Counted from the first letter of the stretch, positions 1 to 9,702 are shown. The stretch is 63,520 nucleotides of DNA from Alphaproteobacteria bacterium (GCA_024640405.1 JAHEFB010000108.1:1-63520); one strand, 5' to 3'. Notes: a model not told the origin generated them from the letters alone. A program made the numbers and translations.

Positions 1-105
1 GCGTTACTCACCCGTCTGCCACTCCCTCCGAAGAGGGCGTTCGACTTGCATGTGTTAAGCCTGCCGCCAGCGTTCGTTCTGAGCCAGGATCAAACTCTCA
101 AGTTT
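1..105 (-). rRNA. rrs: 16S ribosomal RNA, 5' end (partial)
   Basis: The reverse strand reads AACTTGAGAGTTTGATCCTG at its start, the conserved 5' end of bacterial 16S rRNA. It continues into the CTCAGAACGAACGCTGGCGG segment and ends near the GACGGGTGAGTAACGC block. Only about the first 105 nt lie in the window; the gene runs off the left edge. The mature 5' end is placed near position 105 by comparison with other alphaproteobacterial 16S starts and may be a few bases off. Confidence 0.98.
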
Positions 106-340
106 GAAACGTTTTGCTCAGCTAACGATTGCTCGTCGACTGTTCAATTATTTTGCGTTTGCGTAATTGACGAGTTACCATGTTTTATCACGCCCAATTG
201 CTTGGACGATCAAAGCTTGGCTTCTCTATAAACGCAAGTTTTGCGTCTCTTTTGTGTTCCGCTCCACTTCCCCGAAAGGTTGCTTCATCACGAAACCGCC
301 AGGACACGCGCCGCCTGCGTTTCTCTTTCTCTGTTCAACA

Positions 341-353
341 ATGTCAAAGAGCA
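341..353 (-). promoter_or_regulatory. boxA-like antitermination element in the rrn leader
   Basis: The reverse strand reads TGCTCTTTGACAT here, followed by TTGTTGAACAGAGAAAGAG. This closely resembles the boxA block found in alphaproteobacterial rRNA leaders, where Nus factors assemble to prevent premature termination. It lies between the promoter at 494-523 and the 16S start near 105, where a leader boxA is expected. The assignment rests on the motif and position only. Confidence 0.7.
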
Positions 354-493
354 AAGGAAGCTTTTGAGGGCTTCCATCCTGAAACCGGCGGCAGGCGTCT
401 ACGGCTTGGTACAAACCGTCTAAACTGTCGTTAGTCTCAGGAGACAACAAAGAACGCTCGCCAACGAGTGGCGCCCGCTCTTCAGTGAGGCGG

Positions 494-523
494 GTTATAG
501 GTGCGAGGCGGCCTGACTGTCAA
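494..523 (-). promoter_or_regulatory. rRNA operon promoter (sigma-70 type)
   Basis: On the reverse strand a perfect -35 TTGACA (518-523) is followed after 18 bp by TATAAC (494-499). The DNA upstream (about 527-600) is rich in A and T runs, as in an UP element. Transcription would start near 485 and give a leader of about 380 nt before the 16S gene. It is the best promoter seen at this end of the window. Confidence 0.75.
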
Positions 524-2226
524 GCGGATTGTCGCAAAAACTTCGCAAAAGATTCAACAAATTTGAAAACGCTACGAATTCAGCCAAAAACAGCTGTTTT
601 GACGAACTTTTGCAACAGCTGATCTGCTCATTATGGGGCCACACCGGTGTCTTGCCACTGATTTGCCAGCCTATCAGCATGTTTATTATCGTCGTTTGCA
701 GACAGTAAGGCGCCGTTTGACGGATGATCCGCGGCTACGGCTCAACATTCCGGCAACTCCCGCTCCAAAACCCACTTCGGTCCGGCCAAGCGGCCTTGAA
801 ATGACGCTTGCCGGCATTCACATGCAAGCGAAATTGCCCTGGCCTGGGCCGGTCTCGCCGAACGATGCGGCGCGGCGGCATTTGGATTTTTGGTGCTCGG
901 GCCGTGGTGGCTGACGGCAGCCGTATACATTATAATACCTGCACAACTCGCATCAGCCCGGCCGGGCACACTCTCTTCCGGCGCCTCTGGTGTTCGGCAA
1001 GGTACCAGAAACGCGATAGAAACCAATGTTTTCCAATACGGCGACCAGGCATTCCGAATGCCCCAATTGTCACGATTGCCTGGCCCGGCATTATCGGCAG
1101 ATGGCCGGCCGGCCCGGTTTCGGGTTCGGCGGGCATCGCAGACACATGTATGCTCCTGTCTTCTGATCAGAACTACAGGCGCCGGTCACATCCCGCCAGT
1201 CACCATATCGAAGCAGGCCAACGTCACCCGCAACGCGCCGGTGAAGATATTTGCGCTCGACGATTCAATCATTGTTTCCTCCGCATTTTAGCTTGAATTG
1301 TTACGAATTCTGCATCAATGCGGCGCTGATATTCATAATTTATCAGTTTTTACGAATCAATAAGCGATCTGCGTCGTCATTCTCGTAGGTCAGTCAACCC
1401 GGCATCCGCAAGCAAAGGATCATTCGAATTGCCATAGGCCTTTCATTCATCCGACTGTCCGGCTTTGCCGCGAGCATGGTTTCAGTGGGGCGCCCGGATG
1501 ACCGGTATCTTTTGGTCCTTGCGGGTAGCCGGATTCCGCATGCCCTGGAGCCTTGCTGTTCGCACCCTGGTGTAGTTCGCCAAGGAAGGTGACCGCACCA
1601 ACGCGGCGGGCCCGATTCCGCCGGGACAGCGAATCGCCGGCGCCCCGTCGCATCACTCGCGGGCCTTGTCGCCACCTCATTCGGCTTTTCTTAAGAGTTG
1701 CGCAACAGGCCCCGCAAATTGTGGCCCTATGGGTTTTTGTGGCATGCACTCCGCTTGCCACAATTGGGGTTTTTGCGGGCTTCGAAGTGTCTGCAAAATG
1801 ACCGTATTATGTCTAAAAAAAGGCAAGCCTATGAAACATTGCCATTTATAGGCAAATTAACCGGCAATAAACCATATTCTACCAGAATAAGGCTCTATAT
1901 GGTTGTCAAACAATTGCCTTACAACCTCATCGCAACCGACGTCAACTCATTGTGCAAGCACAGGTTTTTCAGCTTCACAACGTCTGCAAAGGTTGACAGA
2001 ACGCCTACTGACGGGCATTGTCCGATCAGCTGGTGGGGACGGCTGATCTGCAGTGTTCAACTGCGTTCGGTATAGCGTTTGTCAGGTTTGGGTGACTGCG
2101 TGACGACAAGGCAGCATCGGGTGGGTGAATTCTCATTGGTCCGATGTTTGAAACGGGAATGTGAATCGCTGTGCAGGCGGTATTCACAATCCAGTCAGGT
2201 CAAGGGGTTCGACGGATTTGAAGTCA
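524..2226. other. Long intergenic region without a convincing gene
   Basis: Between the rrn promoter and the M23 peptidase gene lie about 1.7 kb in which I recognise no gene. Several open frames of 60-160 codons exist on both strands (for example 808-1296 plus and 1447-1761 minus). They overlap one another, are rich in Arg, Cys and Pro, and match no family I know. A short hairpin (GCCTAT ... ATAGGC) sits near 1827-1853. A TTGACA near 1993 could belong to a promoter for the M23 gene, but its -10 is poor. The stretch may hold decayed genes or an unrecognised RNA. Confidence 0.5.
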
Positions 2227-3939
2227 ATGTTCAAGAAGACGCGGCCGCACTCGGCAGGCTCTCTGGCAGAGACCGCTCGCAAGCTCTCCATTGACGACCT
2301 TGCTGTCGACAACACTGATTTCTTTCTGGTCCCGAAACCGAAGACCAACAACCTTCAGCTTGTGGGCCTGGTGGCATTTACCTTGTTCGGCGGAGCAGCA
2401 GCAGCCGGTCTTGCGCTAAGCTGGCCGTCAACAACTGAAGGTGTCATTGCCAACAGCTGGCAAATGGCCAATGTCGAATCGGCAGACTCTTCCGTTCAAC
2501 CATCAAATTTCATCCAGACATCAACCAAGGGCAATTTCAACGGCGAGATCGCCAAGGCGGTATCTGCCAGCCCAATGCAGCCATTGTCAGTCGCCTATAT
2601 TCAGGGTCAGCCCGATACAAGTGGCGTAAATCCGACCGGCGATCTGTTGTCGCATAACGGATACCCGACCCCTGGCAGCAATGCACTGACCTATAGCGAG
2701 CCGACCGTACTTGAAAACAGCATTGAGCTTGCCTCTTTGCCGGATACGAGCAACTCCACCAGTGTGTCCAAGACACTGCCGCCTGAACCGGTGGATGAAG
2801 AATTCGTGCTGCGCCAGGGCGATACCATGATCGGCCGCATGGTCGAGCTTGGCGTCACCATAGAAAGTGCCCGCGCGGTTGCAGCGGCAATTGAACCGGT
2901 CTTTCCCGGACGCCTTGTGCAAACCGGCCAGAAGTACTCCGTCACTCTGGACAAGCAGCAGGATTTCTACGGCAATGAAGTTATTGCACCTGTGCGGGTA
3001 TCCTTTACGCCGCCGGGTGGCGAGGAACTGATCATCGAATCTGATGATGATGGCCGCTATATTGCCACCGCCGGAGGCAAAAAGGCGAAGCCGTACTCGC
3101 GCATCGCGAGTGCCCCGCACTATCGAGCCAGGGCAAAGGTATCATCCTCCGTCTATGCAGCTGCACGGGACAACGGCGTTCCAGGCTATGTCATAAACGC
3201 AGCTATGAAAGTGCTGGGACACAATATCGACCTGCAACGCCAAATTCATTCCGGTGATCAGATCGACCTGTTCTATGGAAATCCACTCAGTGGTTCATCG
3301 ACCAAGCGCAAAGTTTTGCATTATGCCAAGTTGCGGACTTCCGGACGCGATCATATCTATTACCGCTTCACCGATTCCAGCGGCAAAACCGCTTATTACG
3401 ACCAGAACGGCGTAGGGGCCAACAAGGCATTGATGCGCACCCCCATTTCCGGCGCCCGAATCACTTCGGGTTTTGGCATGCGCCGTCACCCGCTACTCGG
3501 CTATAACAAACTCCACACCGGGATTGATTTTGGTGCAGCCCGGGGTACGCCGATCAAGGCCGCAGGCGATGGCAGGGTAGAGCATGTCGGCTGGCGGGGT
3601 TCGTACGGACGCACTGTTGTCATCAAACATGCTGATAAGTATTCGACGCTTTACGCCCATATGAGCAAAACAGCCAAACTCAAAAAGGGCCAGAAGGTCC
3701 GCCAGGGCCAGGTTATCGGATATGTCGGCACGACCGGCCGTTCCACCGGACCTCACCTGCACTACGAAGTCCGCAAGGGCAAGCGGCCCGTCAATCCACG
3801 CCGCGTGCAGGTCGCGACATCTGTCAAGAGATTGACCGGCGAGGAATTGCGGGCATTCAAGCAACAGAAGCGGAGACTGCTCGCACTCATGCAGGAAGCG
3901 CCATCTTCAATTCAGATTGCCCAGGTCAACGGCCAGTAG
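2227..3939 (+). CDS. M23-family metallopeptidase (LytM/OapA type), membrane-anchored
   Basis: Predicted peptidoglycan endopeptidase of 570 residues, acting in the periplasm on cell-wall cross-links. A cytoplasmic N-terminus is followed by one membrane segment (about residues 42-66), a long linker, and an OapA/LysM-like region around 190-245 (EEFVLRQGDTM). A C-terminal LytM domain carries the zinc ligands HTGIDF near residue 430 and HLHYE near 510, with YAHMS between them. All four expected ligand positions look intact, so it should be an active enzyme rather than a pseudo-LytM activator. The frame is open from GTG 2161, but ATG 2227 gives the usual short basic N-terminus and has GGA about 10 bases upstream. 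It stands alone and converges with the HtrA gene. Confidence 0.88.
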   Translation: MFKKTRPHSAGSLAETARKLSIDDLAVDNTDFFLVPKPKTNNLQLVGLVAFTLFGGAAAAGLALSWPSTTEGVIANSWQMANVESADSSVQPSNFIQTSTKGNFNGEIAKAVSASPMQPLSVAYIQGQPDTSGVNPTGDLLSHNGYPTPGSNALTYSEPTVLENSIELASLPDTSNSTSVSKTLPPEPVDEEFVLRQGDTMIGRMVELGVTIESARAVAAAIEPVFPGRLVQTGQKYSVTLDKQQDFYGNEVIAPVRVSFTPPGGEELIIESDDDGRYIATAGGKKAKPYSRIASAPHYRARAKVSSSVYAAARDNGVPGYVINAAMKVLGHNIDLQRQIHSGDQIDLFYGNPLSGSSTKRKVLHYAKLRTSGRDHIYYRFTDSSGKTAYYDQNGVGANKALMRTPISGARITSGFGMRRHPLLGYNKLHTGIDFGAARGTPIKAAGDGRVEHVGWRGSYGRTVVIKHADKYSTLYAHMSKTAKLKKGQKVRQGQVIGYVGTTGRSTGPHLHYEVRKGKRPVNPRRVQVATSVKRLTGEELRAFKQQKRRLLALMQEAPSSIQIAQVNGQ

Positions 3940-3967
3940 CGCCGTCCACCCCCTATCCGCTACCTGG

Positions 3968-3997
3968 CCGGCGATTTGGCAGCCGGGGACTTTTTTT
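3968..3997 (+). terminator. Probable intrinsic terminator after the M23 gene
   Basis: A short stem, CCGGC (3968-3972) with GCCGG (3982-3986), is followed by GGAC and a run of seven T (3991-3997). It sits 28 bp after the M23 stop codon and directly before the end of the convergent HtrA gene. The stem is only five pairs, so strength is uncertain. Confidence 0.5.
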
Positions 3998-3998
3998 C

Positions 3999-4964
3999 CT
4001 ATTCACCCAAGATCCACTCGCGCGTTGTGCCGTCTCTCTCGCCTGACACCATGACCTGTTCGTCAGGCGTCCTACCAGCCATGAGCGACAGCCAGTCCTG
4101 CGGTTTGCGAATGCGCCTCCCGTTGGCCTGATAAACGATATCGCCGGGCTTGAAACCTGACTTGTCACCAGCCAGTCCCGGCACAACTTTCACCACCAGC
4201 ACACCTTGTCGGCCCGGCTCACCCTTGCGCGGAACGGCACGCAAAAGCACGCCTGTCCTGGCCGGTACAAACTTGCCGGTCTTCACAAGTGCATCGGTAA
4301 TGACGCCCACCAGTTTTGCATCTACAGCAAAATTCACTCCAATGTTTGCATCCGACTGCTTGGTGAAGATGGCAGACAACATTCCCGCAAATCGCCCCTG
4401 CAAGTCTACCAGTGCGCCGCCGGACATGCCGGGATTCACCGCTGCATCCGTCTGTATGAAATCTTCGATGGCGTTGAATCCAACACCGGCACGGTGCACC
4501 GCCGATACTCTTCCGCAACTGACCGATAACCCGACACCGAATGCATTGCCGATGGCGCAGACCTCTTCACCCAGACGCAGTTCGTCAACGCGTCCTGCAA
4601 GTACCGGCAATTTCCGGTCAATCCGCAGGATCGCCACATCGCTTGCCTTGTTGCGGGCGATCACCCGGGCCCGGTAACTTGTTCCATCATCGTCACGCAC
4701 AAGCACCGGCACCTGCCCTTCAACTGGCCCAAGCACATGATCAGCCGTCAGCACGGTAAAACCATCTCCAACAACCACACCGCTGCCCTCAGGTTCACTG
4801 GCGTTTGCCGGCCTTCCGGGCCAGACAGGCAAGACGGTTACAACCGATTTGCGCGCAACCTCAAGCGTAGAGACATCCCGCGCTTCGACAGCGGGTAAAA
4901 CAGATCCAAGCAGGACGATGGCAAGGAACATTCCGGTAAAGCGCTGTCTCAGTGCAGCATTCAT
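3999..4964 (-). CDS. Trypsin-like serine protease with PDZ domain (HtrA/DegQ-like)
   Basis: Exported S1C-type serine protease, 321 residues. A signal peptide (about 1-28, ending AVEA) precedes a protease domain with the triad His76 (LTADHVL), Asp109 (KASDVAIL) and Ser181 (NPGMSGGAL), then one C-terminal PDZ domain (about 240-321). The active-site motif usually reads GNSGG; here it is GMSGG, with the nucleophile kept. One PDZ domain and the short length separate it from DegP, which has two. ATG 4964 was chosen over the longer frame (to 5087) because AGGAGG-like ACGGAGG lies just upstream and the signal peptide then begins correctly. That binding site overlaps the end of the NUDIX gene, so the two are probably translated as a coupled pair. 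Confidence 0.85.
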   Translation of the reverse strand: MNAALRQRFTGMFLAIVLLGSVLPAVEARDVSTLEVARKSVVTVLPVWPGRPANASEPEGSGVVVGDGFTVLTADHVLGPVEGQVPVLVRDDDGTSYRARVIARNKASDVAILRIDRKLPVLAGRVDELRLGEEVCAIGNAFGVGLSVSCGRVSAVHRAGVGFNAIEDFIQTDAAVNPGMSGGALVDLQGRFAGMLSAIFTKQSDANIGVNFAVDAKLVGVITDALVKTGKFVPARTGVLLRAVPRKGEPGRQGVLVVKVVPGLAGDKSGFKPGDIVYQANGRRIRKPQDWLSLMAGRTPDEQVMVSGERDGTTREWILGE

Positions 4965-4968
4965 TCGA

Positions 4969-5601
4969 TCACCTCCGTGTAAACTCCGGCTGGCCGAAAT
5001 CGCCAACACGCGTTGCACGACCGTGCAGGCAGACCTCGCGAAACTGATACAGAAGTGCCGCCGTCGGCGCATACATGCGGTGTCCAATTGTCGGAAACAC
5101 CGCCGACATTACTGTTTTGCCGCCGGACTTGTCAGCAACCATTTCAGGAATGGAGGGAAGGTCCAGCTCACTCAGCGGAATGTTGAAAATCTTCGCAACT
5201 TCGCCGGGATCCGGCTCGAATCTCGGACCTTCACCTGCCCAGGCGACCACCGGTGTAATCACAAATCCGGACCGGGTCACCAGATCGTCCAGCAATCCCA
5301 GGACCGAGTTTTCCGCGATTTGCAGACCGACTTCTTCATGGGTTTCGCGTAAGGCTGCATTGATCACGCCTTCCCCCTCGTCCAGCCGCCCGCCGGGCAG
5401 GGCGTACTGGCCACTATGCCGGTTCAGCTTGCTTGCCCGCAGCGTCACAACAATATCAGCCGGCGCGTCAATCGATGCTGCAGTAAGAACAATCGCCACG
5501 GCAGCAGGCCGCAGGGACGCATCGGCAACAACAACCCGATCATGCGTTAACAGGTTCAGGGTGATGATTTCACGCAACCGCGTATTGAAGGGATAAGTCA
5601 T
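4969..5601 (-). CDS. NUDIX hydrolase (CoA pyrophosphatase / NudL-like)
   Basis: A 210-residue NUDIX enzyme. The full NUDIX box is present: Gly71, Glu77, then RETHEEVGL at residues 85-93, preceded by GQYALPGG. The ALPGG context with an N-terminal extension is typical of the CoA diphosphatase branch (NudL/YeaB), which hydrolyses CoA and its derivatives. Substrate cannot be fixed from sequence alone. The stop codon lies 4 bp before the HtrA start, so the two genes form an operon. A TAGAGCATTTTC motif resembling the ends of dispersed rhizobial repeats lies about 10 bp upstream of the start. Confidence 0.85.
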   Translation of the reverse strand: MTYPFNTRLREIITLNLLTHDRVVVADASLRPAAVAIVLTAASIDAPADIVVTLRASKLNRHSGQYALPGGRLDEGEGVINAALRETHEEVGLQIAENSVLGLLDDLVTRSGFVITPVVAWAGEGPRFEPDPGEVAKIFNIPLSELDLPSIPEMVADKSGGKTVMSAVFPTIGHRMYAPTAALLYQFREVCLHGRATRVGDFGQPEFTRR

Positions 5602-5674
5602 CGCCGCATGCTAGAGCATTTTCGGGCCACATGCAGGCCTTGCGTTGACATCGTCGCTGTCAAGACATGGCGCG

Positions 5675-5715
5675 GACCGGTACGAAAAACCCGCACAGGG
5701 CATTGCGTACCGGTC
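5675..5715. repeat. Perfect inverted repeat, possible ClpB transcript terminator region
   Basis: GACCGGTACG (5675-5684) and its exact complement CGTACCGGTC (5706-5715) flank a 21-nt spacer. Inside the spacer, on the reverse strand, a weak CCC-TGTGC-GGG hairpin is followed by TTTTT. The structure lies about 70-110 nt beyond the clpB stop codon. It could end the clpB transcript or be a protein-binding site; the sequence does not decide. Confidence 0.4.
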
Positions 5716-5785
5716 ACACATCGCGAGCCTGGTGTCCTGACATGAACACCGGCGATCCAAAGCGCCCCGGTCAATCGCCCACAGG

Positions 5786-8440
5786 CTAGTGAACGCTGGT
5801 AGGCTTGGAAGGGTCATCTCCGGCACCGGAGGCAACCATCGCAGCATCCAGGCCACCGGCAACGTCACCATTGAAGGTCAAACCCGCCTTGCCGGCATCG
5901 ATATGGACAGTCTGGTCATCGTGAATCCGCCCGTCGAGTATGGCTTCCGCCAATGGATCCTGAACCAGCTTCTGGATCACCCGCTTTAGCGGACGCGCGC
6001 CATAAGCTGGATCATATCCCTGGGTAGCCAGATGATCGCGGGCCTTGCCGGTCAGATCCAGCACGATCTTTCGATCTTCCAGCAGGGCTGCCAGACGGGC
6101 CAGCTGAATGTCGACAATGGCACCCATGTTTTCCCGCTTGAGCCGGTGGAACAGTATGATTTCATCCAGACGGTTGAGGAATTCCGGCCGGAAATGCGAC
6201 CGGACCAGTTCCATAACCTGTCCCCGTGCAGCTTCTGCTGCTTCGTCTTCCTTGAGTGCTACAAGGAATTCCGACCCGATATTGGACGTCATGATGATCA
6301 GCGTATTGCGGAAGTCCACCGTACGACCCTGGCCATCGGTCAGACGGCCATCATCAAGCACTTGCAGGAGAACATTGAAAACATCGGGATGTGCTTTTTC
6401 GATCTCGTCAAACAGGATGACCTGATATGGCCGACGGCGGACGGCTTCGGTCAGTGCGCCTCCTTCATCGTACCCGACATAACCGGGAGGGGCACCGATC
6501 AACCGGGCAACGGAATGCTTTTCCATATACTCGGACATATCGACGCGAACCATTGCCTGCTCATCGTCGAACAGGAATGAAGCCAGCGCCTTGGTCAGCT
6601 CGGTTTTCCCGACACCGGTGGGGCCCAGGAACATGAACGAACCAATTGGCCGGTTGGGATCCTGAAGCCCTGCCCGCGCCCGCCGAACTGCTGTGGAGAC
6701 CGAGCGAACCGCATCAGCCTGGCCAACAACCCGTTTTGCCAGCTCCGCTTCCATCGTCAGCAGTTTCTCGCGTTCACCCTCCAGCATCTTGTCAACCGGA
6801 ATACCGGTCCAGCGCGACACCACGCCGGCGATATGACTTGCGGTAACCGCCTCTTCCATCAACGGGTTGGCCGGTTTGCAAACTGCCTCTGTATCGGCAA
6901 GTTTTTTCTCCAGCTGAGGAATTGTGCCATAGGCAAGTTCACCGGCCTTTGCCAGGTCGCCGCCACGCTGAGCACGCTCAAGTTCAAGCCGGGCGTGATC
7001 GAGTTCTTCCTTGATCTTCTGGGCCTCGTTGAGCTTCTGTTTTTCCGCCTGCCAGGTCTGGGTAAGCGCAGAGGCTCGTTCTTCAAGCTCTGCCAGTTCC
7101 TTTTCCAACTTGCCGAGCCTTGTTTTTGACGCTTCGTCGGCCTCCTTCTTCAATGCCTCGCGCTCGATCTTCATCTGAATGATGCGCCGGTCCAGCTCGT
7201 CCAGTTCCTCAGGTTTTGAATCAACCTGCATACGCAAGCGTGAGCCAGCCTCATCCATCAGGTCGATAGCTTTGTCAGGCAAAAACCGGTCCGTGATGTA
7301 ACGGTTGGACAGGTTGGCAGCAGCCACAAGAGCAGCATCCGTAATGCGCACACCGTGGTGCATTTCATATTTTTCCTTCAGACCGCGCAGGATCGAAACC
7401 GTATCTTCAACTGTCGGTTCAGACACAAACACCGGCTGAAAACGCCGAGCCAGTGCGGCGTCCTTTTCTACATGTTTACGATACTCATCAAGTGTTGTTG
7501 CGCCAACGCAATGCAATTCGCCGCGTGCCAGGGCAGGCTTCAACAGGTTTGATGCATCCATTGCACCGTCAGCCTTCCCCGCACCCACCAGCGTGTGCAT
7601 CTCATCGATGAACAAAATGATGTTTCCAGCAGCTGCCTGCACTTCCGACAACACGGATTTGAGGCGTTCTTCAAACTCGCCGCGGTATTTTGCACCGGCA
7701 ATCAGCGCGCCCATGTCCAGCGCCATAAGTTTTTTGTCGCGCAGGCTTTCGGGCACATCGCCATTGATAATGCGAAGGGCCAAACCTTCCGCGATGGCTG
7801 TCTTGCCAACACCGGGTTCACCAATCAACACCGGATTGTTCTTGGTGCGGCGCGACAAAACCTGGATCGCACGGCGGATTTCCTCGTCTCTGCCGATTAC
7901 CGGGTCGAGTTTCCCTTCCCGGGCAGCTTCGGTCAGATCACGAGCGAATCGCTTGAGTGCATCATAGCCTTCTTCAGCCGACGCACTGTCGGCGGTGCGC
8001 CCCTGCCGCAGTTCATCAACTGCCTTGTTGAGTCCGGTTGGCGTGACACCACCGGCCTTCAACGCCTCTTGCGCGCCCGATTTTTCGATCGACAATGCCT
8101 GCAAAAGGCGCTCAGCCGTAACGAAGCTGTCGCCCGCTTTACCGGAGATCTGTTGTGCAGTCTCAAACACCCTCGCCGTTTCAGGTGCAAGATAAAGTTT
8201 GCCGGCACCGGAACCGTCCACCTTGGGATACTTGGCAATCCGTGCGGTTATGTCGGCCAAAATCGCTTTTGCGTCACCACCGGCCGTCTTGATCAGCCCC
8301 GCCGCCAGACCCTGGTCGTCATCAAGCAGGACCTTCAGAATGTGTTCGGCAGAAAATTGCTGATGATTTTCGCGCAACGCCAGATTCTGGGCAGCCTGAA
8401 CGAAGCCCTTGGCGCGCTCTGTGTATTTTTCAAAATCCAT
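5786..8440 (-). CDS. clpB: ATP-dependent disaggregase ClpB
   Basis: Hsp100 chaperone that works with DnaK/DnaJ to pull apart protein aggregates in the cytoplasm. The 884-residue protein has the N-domain (about 1-145) and a first AAA+ domain with Walker [16 protein letters not shown] and Walker [11 protein letters not shown] coiled-coil middle domain full of Glu, Lys and Leu follows, then a second AAA+ domain with [15 protein letters not shown] and VILFDEIEK. It is slightly longer than the usual 860-870 because of a C-terminal tail ending [11 protein letters not shown] 8440 was chosen because it gives the standard [13 protein letters not shown] start and has AAGGAGG upstream; the longer frame to 8596 is not needed. 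It stands as a single gene. Confidence 0.97.
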   Translation of the reverse strand: MDFEKYTERAKGFVQAAQNLALRENHQQFSAEHILKVLLDDDQGLAAGLIKTAGGDAKAILADITARIAKYPKVDGSGAGKLYLAPETARVFETAQQISGKAGDSFVTAERLLQALSIEKSGAQEALKAGGVTPTGLNKAVDELRQGRTADSASAEEGYDALKRFARDLTEAAREGKLDPVIGRDEEIRRAIQVLSRRTKNNPVLIGEPGVGKTAIAEGLALRIINGDVPESLRDKKLMALDMGALIAGAKYRGEFEERLKSVLSEVQAAAGNIILFIDEMHTLVGAGKADGAMDASNLLKPALARGELHCVGATTLDEYRKHVEKDAALARRFQPVFVSEPTVEDTVSILRGLKEKYEMHHGVRITDAALVAAANLSNRYITDRFLPDKAIDLMDEAGSRLRMQVDSKPEELDELDRRIIQMKIEREALKKEADEASKTRLGKLEKELAELEERASALTQTWQAEKQKLNEAQKIKEELDHARLELERAQRGGDLAKAGELAYGTIPQLEKKLADTEAVCKPANPLMEEAVTASHIAGVVSRWTGIPVDKMLEGEREKLLTMEAELAKRVVGQADAVRSVSTAVRRARAGLQDPNRPIGSFMFLGPTGVGKTELTKALASFLFDDEQAMVRVDMSEYMEKHSVARLIGAPPGYVGYDEGGALTEAVRRRPYQVILFDEIEKAHPDVFNVLLQVLDDGRLTDGQGRTVDFRNTLIIMTSNIGSEFLVALKEDEAAEAARGQVMELVRSHFRPEFLNRLDEIILFHRLKRENMGAIVDIQLARLAALLEDRKIVLDLTGKARDHLATQGYDPAYGARPLKRVIQKLVQDPLAEAILDGRIHDDQTVHIDAGKAGLTFNGDVAGGLDAAMVASGAGDDPSKPTSVH

Positions 8441-8621
8441 TTCAAACCTCCTTCTGGCATATCCGCTCTCACAGCCCACCATCGCAGCGCTGATATTTGG
8501 ATATCCGGTTTTGGATTCAGGGTCTGCACCCTGCTTATGTTGTCTCCCTGTCCAGCCATGCCCGAGTGCCGCTATCAGCCAACACTCATGTACCACTGGC
8601 CAAACAGGATGCTTCCTGCCA

Positions 8622-8649
8622 GATATAGTAACGCTTCAGTCCATAACAA
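8622..8649 (-). promoter_or_regulatory. Candidate promoter for clpB
   Basis: On the reverse strand TTGTTA (8644-8649) and TATATC (8622-8627) are spaced by 16 bp, pointing at clpB and leaving a leader of about 175 nt. I could not find a clear heat-shock sigma-32 promoter of the alphaproteobacterial CTTGAAA type in the gap, so this is only the best visible candidate. Confidence 0.3.
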
Positions 8650-8667
8650 GTTTCAGGCACATCAAAT

Positions 8668-9441
8668 ATGGCCAACAAGATTACCATTCGCGCATTGAAC
8701 ACCTTTCCGGTGAAAGGAATGTCCGTTCAAACCCACGAAACAGTTCAAGTCAGCACAGGGGAAAATTTGCCGCTGGATCGAAGCTGGGCGATCGAGGCCG
8801 GCGGCAGAAAATTTGACCCGGTTTCGCCGGCATACATGCCCAAGACCGCATTTACCCAATTGATGAGCTTTGAGAAAATTGCAGCCCTTGAGACACACAT
8901 GGATGTCTCTGCGGGAACCCCGGTTCTGACAATAAGCCGCAACGGCAAACAGGTCGCGCGCGGCGATCTTGCAACCCCCGTCGGGCGACAGATTATCGAA
9001 CAATTCATGGCTGCATACATGAAGGATGAACTGCGCGGCGGTCCCCGGGTGGTTCATGCCGAGGGCCATCACTTCACTGATGTGCCGGCAAAGTTCATCT
9101 CGATTCTAAATCTGGCAAGCGTTCGTGAGGTTGAGCGCGTGGTTGGAAAACCGATCGACCCCTTGAGGTTTCGAGCCAATATTCACATTGACGGTGCTGA
9201 ACCATGGGCGGAGTTCGGCTGGTTGAGCAAGCAATTGCACGTTGATGGGTCACCGGTTTTTCGGGTGGCAGAACGCATCAAGAGATGTGCCGCAATAAGT
9301 GTAAATCCGCAAACAGCCGAGCGTGACATGAACCTGCCACGCACACTGATGTCAGCGTTCCAGCATGATGACTGCGGGATTTATGCCAGCGCGATTGCAG
9401 ATGCCAATTTGACGGTCGGCCAGCAAATCATCGTAGGTTAG
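8668..9441 (+). CDS. MOSC domain-containing protein
   Basis: A 257-residue protein with an N-terminal MOSC beta-barrel segment (ALNTFPVKGMS, RSWAI) and a C-terminal MOSC domain. The latter includes FRANIHIDGAEPWAE and the conserved cysteine region RCAAISVNPQTAERD followed by CGIYA. MOSC proteins bind molybdenum cofactor or transfer sulfur; relatives act on N-hydroxylated substrates (YcbX, mARC). No partner gene is adjacent. The start ATG follows AGGCACATCAAAT. The stop codon TAG lies exactly at the left boundary of the repeat element at 9441-9702, so the native C-terminus may once have been a little different. Confidence 0.85.
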   Translation: MANKITIRALNTFPVKGMSVQTHETVQVSTGENLPLDRSWAIEAGGRKFDPVSPAYMPKTAFTQLMSFEKIAALETHMDVSAGTPVLTISRNGKQVARGDLATPVGRQIIEQFMAAYMKDELRGGPRVVHAEGHHFTDVPAKFISILNLASVREVERVVGKPIDPLRFRANIHIDGAEPWAEFGWLSKQLHVDGSPVFRVAERIKRCAAISVNPQTAERDMNLPRTLMSAFQHDDCGIYASAIADANLTVGQQIIVG

Positions 9442-9702
9442 AGCATAATTCACTAAATTAGAGCCGTTTGGTGGGTTCAAATCAGTTCATTCGGCCAGGC
9501 GCAAAGTGAAGCGCGATGTGGGGCATCGGGCAAGCTTTGCAACAACGCCGATGGGCTGATTTGACCCGCCGGAGGCCAGTTTTCTGCGCCCGCTGGGCTG
9601 CGTTATGGCTCTCTTGCGGTCTACCAGACCACGGCGGGAAACGTGCCTTGCCAGCAAACCCAGAAAACCGGTCAAACGATTCCAATGTAGTGAATCATGC
9701 TC
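9441..9702. mobile_element. Repeat element A: about 262-bp element with terminal inverted repeats
   Basis: The left end reads GAGCATAATTCACTAAATTA and the right end, reversed, GAGCATGATTCACTACATTG; similarity continues for about 38 bp. Both ends are flanked by TA. Inside are two hairpins. The first pairs 9470-9495 with 9547-9570 and encloses a small CGATG/CATCG hairpin at 9514-9528. The second pairs GCCAGTTTTCTG (9575-9586) with 9661-9673 and has the apex GGTCT-ACC-AGACC (9618-9630). The core from about 9485 to 9665 resembles the core of the element at 45977-46237. It has no coding capacity. It looks like a non-autonomous, MITE-like element. Confidence 0.75.

Noticed and set aside
808..1296. 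162-codon frame on the plus strand
   Set aside because: Rich in Arg, Cys and His, overlaps frames on both strands, has no ribosome binding site and resembles no protein family.
7595..8698. 367-codon open frame on the plus strand opposite clpB
   Set aside because: Shadow of the clpB codons; no start signal or known motif, and it runs past the clpB start into the MOSC gene region.
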